Assembly (NCBI RefSeq): GCF_002159085.1
Contig: NZ_LZRU01000001.1
Location: 1 to 64,000, forward strand
Reading direction: 5' to 3'
DNA length: 64,000 bases
Origin: Thermobacillus sp. ZCTH02-B1
GTDB lineage: Bacteria > Bacillota > Bacilli > Paenibacillales > Paenibacillaceae
Numbering within the stretch: position 1 is the first letter of the stretch; every line of letters begins with the position of its first letter. This document shows positions 63,901-64,000 of the stretch, in pieces. The notes under the pieces are model-generated. The model was given only the letters and a program-made list of their open reading frames with translations, ran no database searches and was not told the DNA's origin. Position numbers and translations under genes: made by a program.

Positions 63901-64000
63901 GGATCGAACCGATCACCCTCCGCACGCTCGAGATAATCCATTGTATATCGGATGATGGCGTTGCACAGCTCGACCCGATCCCGGACCGCCGTGTCGCCGT
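60951..64000 (-). CDS. PLD-SF2 helicase-DUF3427 protein (5' part outside window)
   Basis: At least 1016 residues; the frame is open to the window edge (RDRVELCNAIIRYTMDYLER), so the ATG at 63941 is internal. A phospholipase D-like nuclease domain has LHAKAYLF and IGSSNIS. A superfamily 2 helicase follows with Walker A AATGTGKT, DEFHH, GLTATPER and QQLGRGLRLCEG. The C-terminal 300 residues match DUF3427. Such proteins occur in defence islands, and this one precedes an HNH nuclease gene. It may attack foreign nucleic acid. Action in repair remains possible. Confidence 0.88.
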   Translation of the reverse strand, partial: GDTAVRDRVELCNAIIRYTMDYLERAEGDRFDPGLVAELKGQLIHRDAEMLLELIDRSRGESWSPRVRPQTPLSSSSLFTGDKREPSMMAELKKEIATSDRIDFLVSFIKFSGLRLLLNELKAFTMRGGRLRVITTSYMGATDYKAVQELVKLPNTEVKISYDTKTTRLHAKAYLFWRDTGFSTVYIGSSNISESAFVSGLEWNVRLSQQDAPELVRKVEVTFEHYWNNPEFVTFIPQLHERQLRQALKAERSREADGEGVAGYFFDIQPYYYQQEILDKLQAEREVHGRYRNLVVAATGTGKTVIAAFDYRRYCRQNPGKPNRLLFVAHRREILQQSLACFRSILRDLNFGDIMVAGQVPERIDHLFVSIQSLNSRDLFARTPPDFYDFIIVDEFHHAAAPSYRQLLEYYKPRVLLGLTATPERADGKRVTDYFDGRIAAEIRLYEAIERKLLSPFHYFGVTDSVDLRGVRWRFGKYDESDLEKVYVFEERTAKERARYIFEAVERYCTDIRDVIGIGFCVSKLHAKFMAEQFNAFGVPSEYLTADSPDDVRESVRKRLVRKEIHFVFVVDLYNEGVDIPEVNTVLFLRPTESLTVFLQQLGRGLRLCEGKEALTVLDFVGQAHREYNFEQRFQALLPRARRSVLKEIELGFPSVPKGCSIILERKAQEIILAHIRASINNLRNIRRKVVDYFTHHREWRIGEFFEDYHVKPLEVYGRQQPVTVYGLAVRENVVACDEPLGDAREKVLAGGLERLSFCNSARFIQFALRTLKAIREGRGRELDGLDAAERRMLLMLYYTFWHAGLSELEGQPFRTVEEALGWLVQHPLAYAELCDVLQYQYDRIDIVGRPIEGLDADIPLDLYCNYTIDQILAALGLHSPCKHRHIQEGVLYVRERNMDVFFVTLLKSERDYSPTTMYQDYAVNERVFHWQSQSRTTVGSPTGQRYINQAKTKHPVLFFIRERKRNEQGVTMPYTCVGLADYRSHRGSAPISMEWTMREPLPAFVLDAAGVVAG

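Overview
The window reads as a high-GC member of the Bacillota, most likely Paenibacillaceae (Thermobacillus-, Cohnella- or Paenibacillus-like). The evidence is Bacillus-type primosome genes (dnaB, dnaI), sda with DnaA boxes, HemQ, YumC, bacillithiol BshB2, two gerA-type germination operons, AGGAGG ribosome sites and sigma-A promoters, combined with a very GC-rich coding background and a xylan-degradation cluster. The genus is an inference. No tRNA, rRNA or CRISPR array was seen.

Layout. 1-800: tail of an IS1380-like transposase and a large hairpin. 0.8-7.6 kb: uvrC, a yqzM-like gene, and a leftward sulfate operon sbp-cysT-cysW-cysA-yezD. 8-11.5 kb: dnaB-dnaI-oxidoreductase. 11.8-17.3 kb: hydrolase, yuiB, hemQ, NADH dehydrogenase under a Rex-type operator, ferredoxin-NADP reductase. 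17.4-19.7 kb: sda with a DnaA-box cluster, a YheC/D ATP-grasp gene, yojF-bshB2. 19.7-22.5 kb: a HisD-like gene behind an apparent attenuator, a beheaded DMT transporter, and a CDF metal exporter. 22.7-26.8 kb: an amino-acid ABC transporter whose binding protein looks circularly permuted, and an MFS exporter. 27-29.2 kb: nucleotidyltransferase and DUF6492 protein. 29.4-37.9 kb: a leftward polyol operon (ABC transporter, dehydrogenase) ending in remnants of a mannitol PTS locus joined by deletions. 38-40.3 kb: YcaQ-like glycosylase and two Cys-rich proteins. 40.3-50.7 kb: xylan/arabinoxylan use (GH51, cytosolic GH10, GH67, lipoprotein GH10) with two AraC regulators and an orphan YesN-type regulator. 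50.8-60.7 kb: antiporter and two gerA operons, each with a small extra membrane gene, separated by a cytochrome c gene. 60.7-64 kb: a PLD/helicase/DUF3427 protein running off the window, overlapping a broken HNH endonuclease gene.

How the parts work together. The lipoprotein GH10 would cut xylan at the surface. GH67, cytosolic GH10 and GH51 would finish imported oligomers, with the AraC and YesN regulators beside them. Rex control of NDH-2 ties respiration to NADH level. sda with DnaA boxes ties sporulation to replication.

The most unusual features are the attenuator in front of a HisD paralogue with altered active-site residues, the permuted binding protein, and a recurring pattern of genes cut at clean junctions (EamA, mtlA, mtlR, dehydrogenase, HNH).
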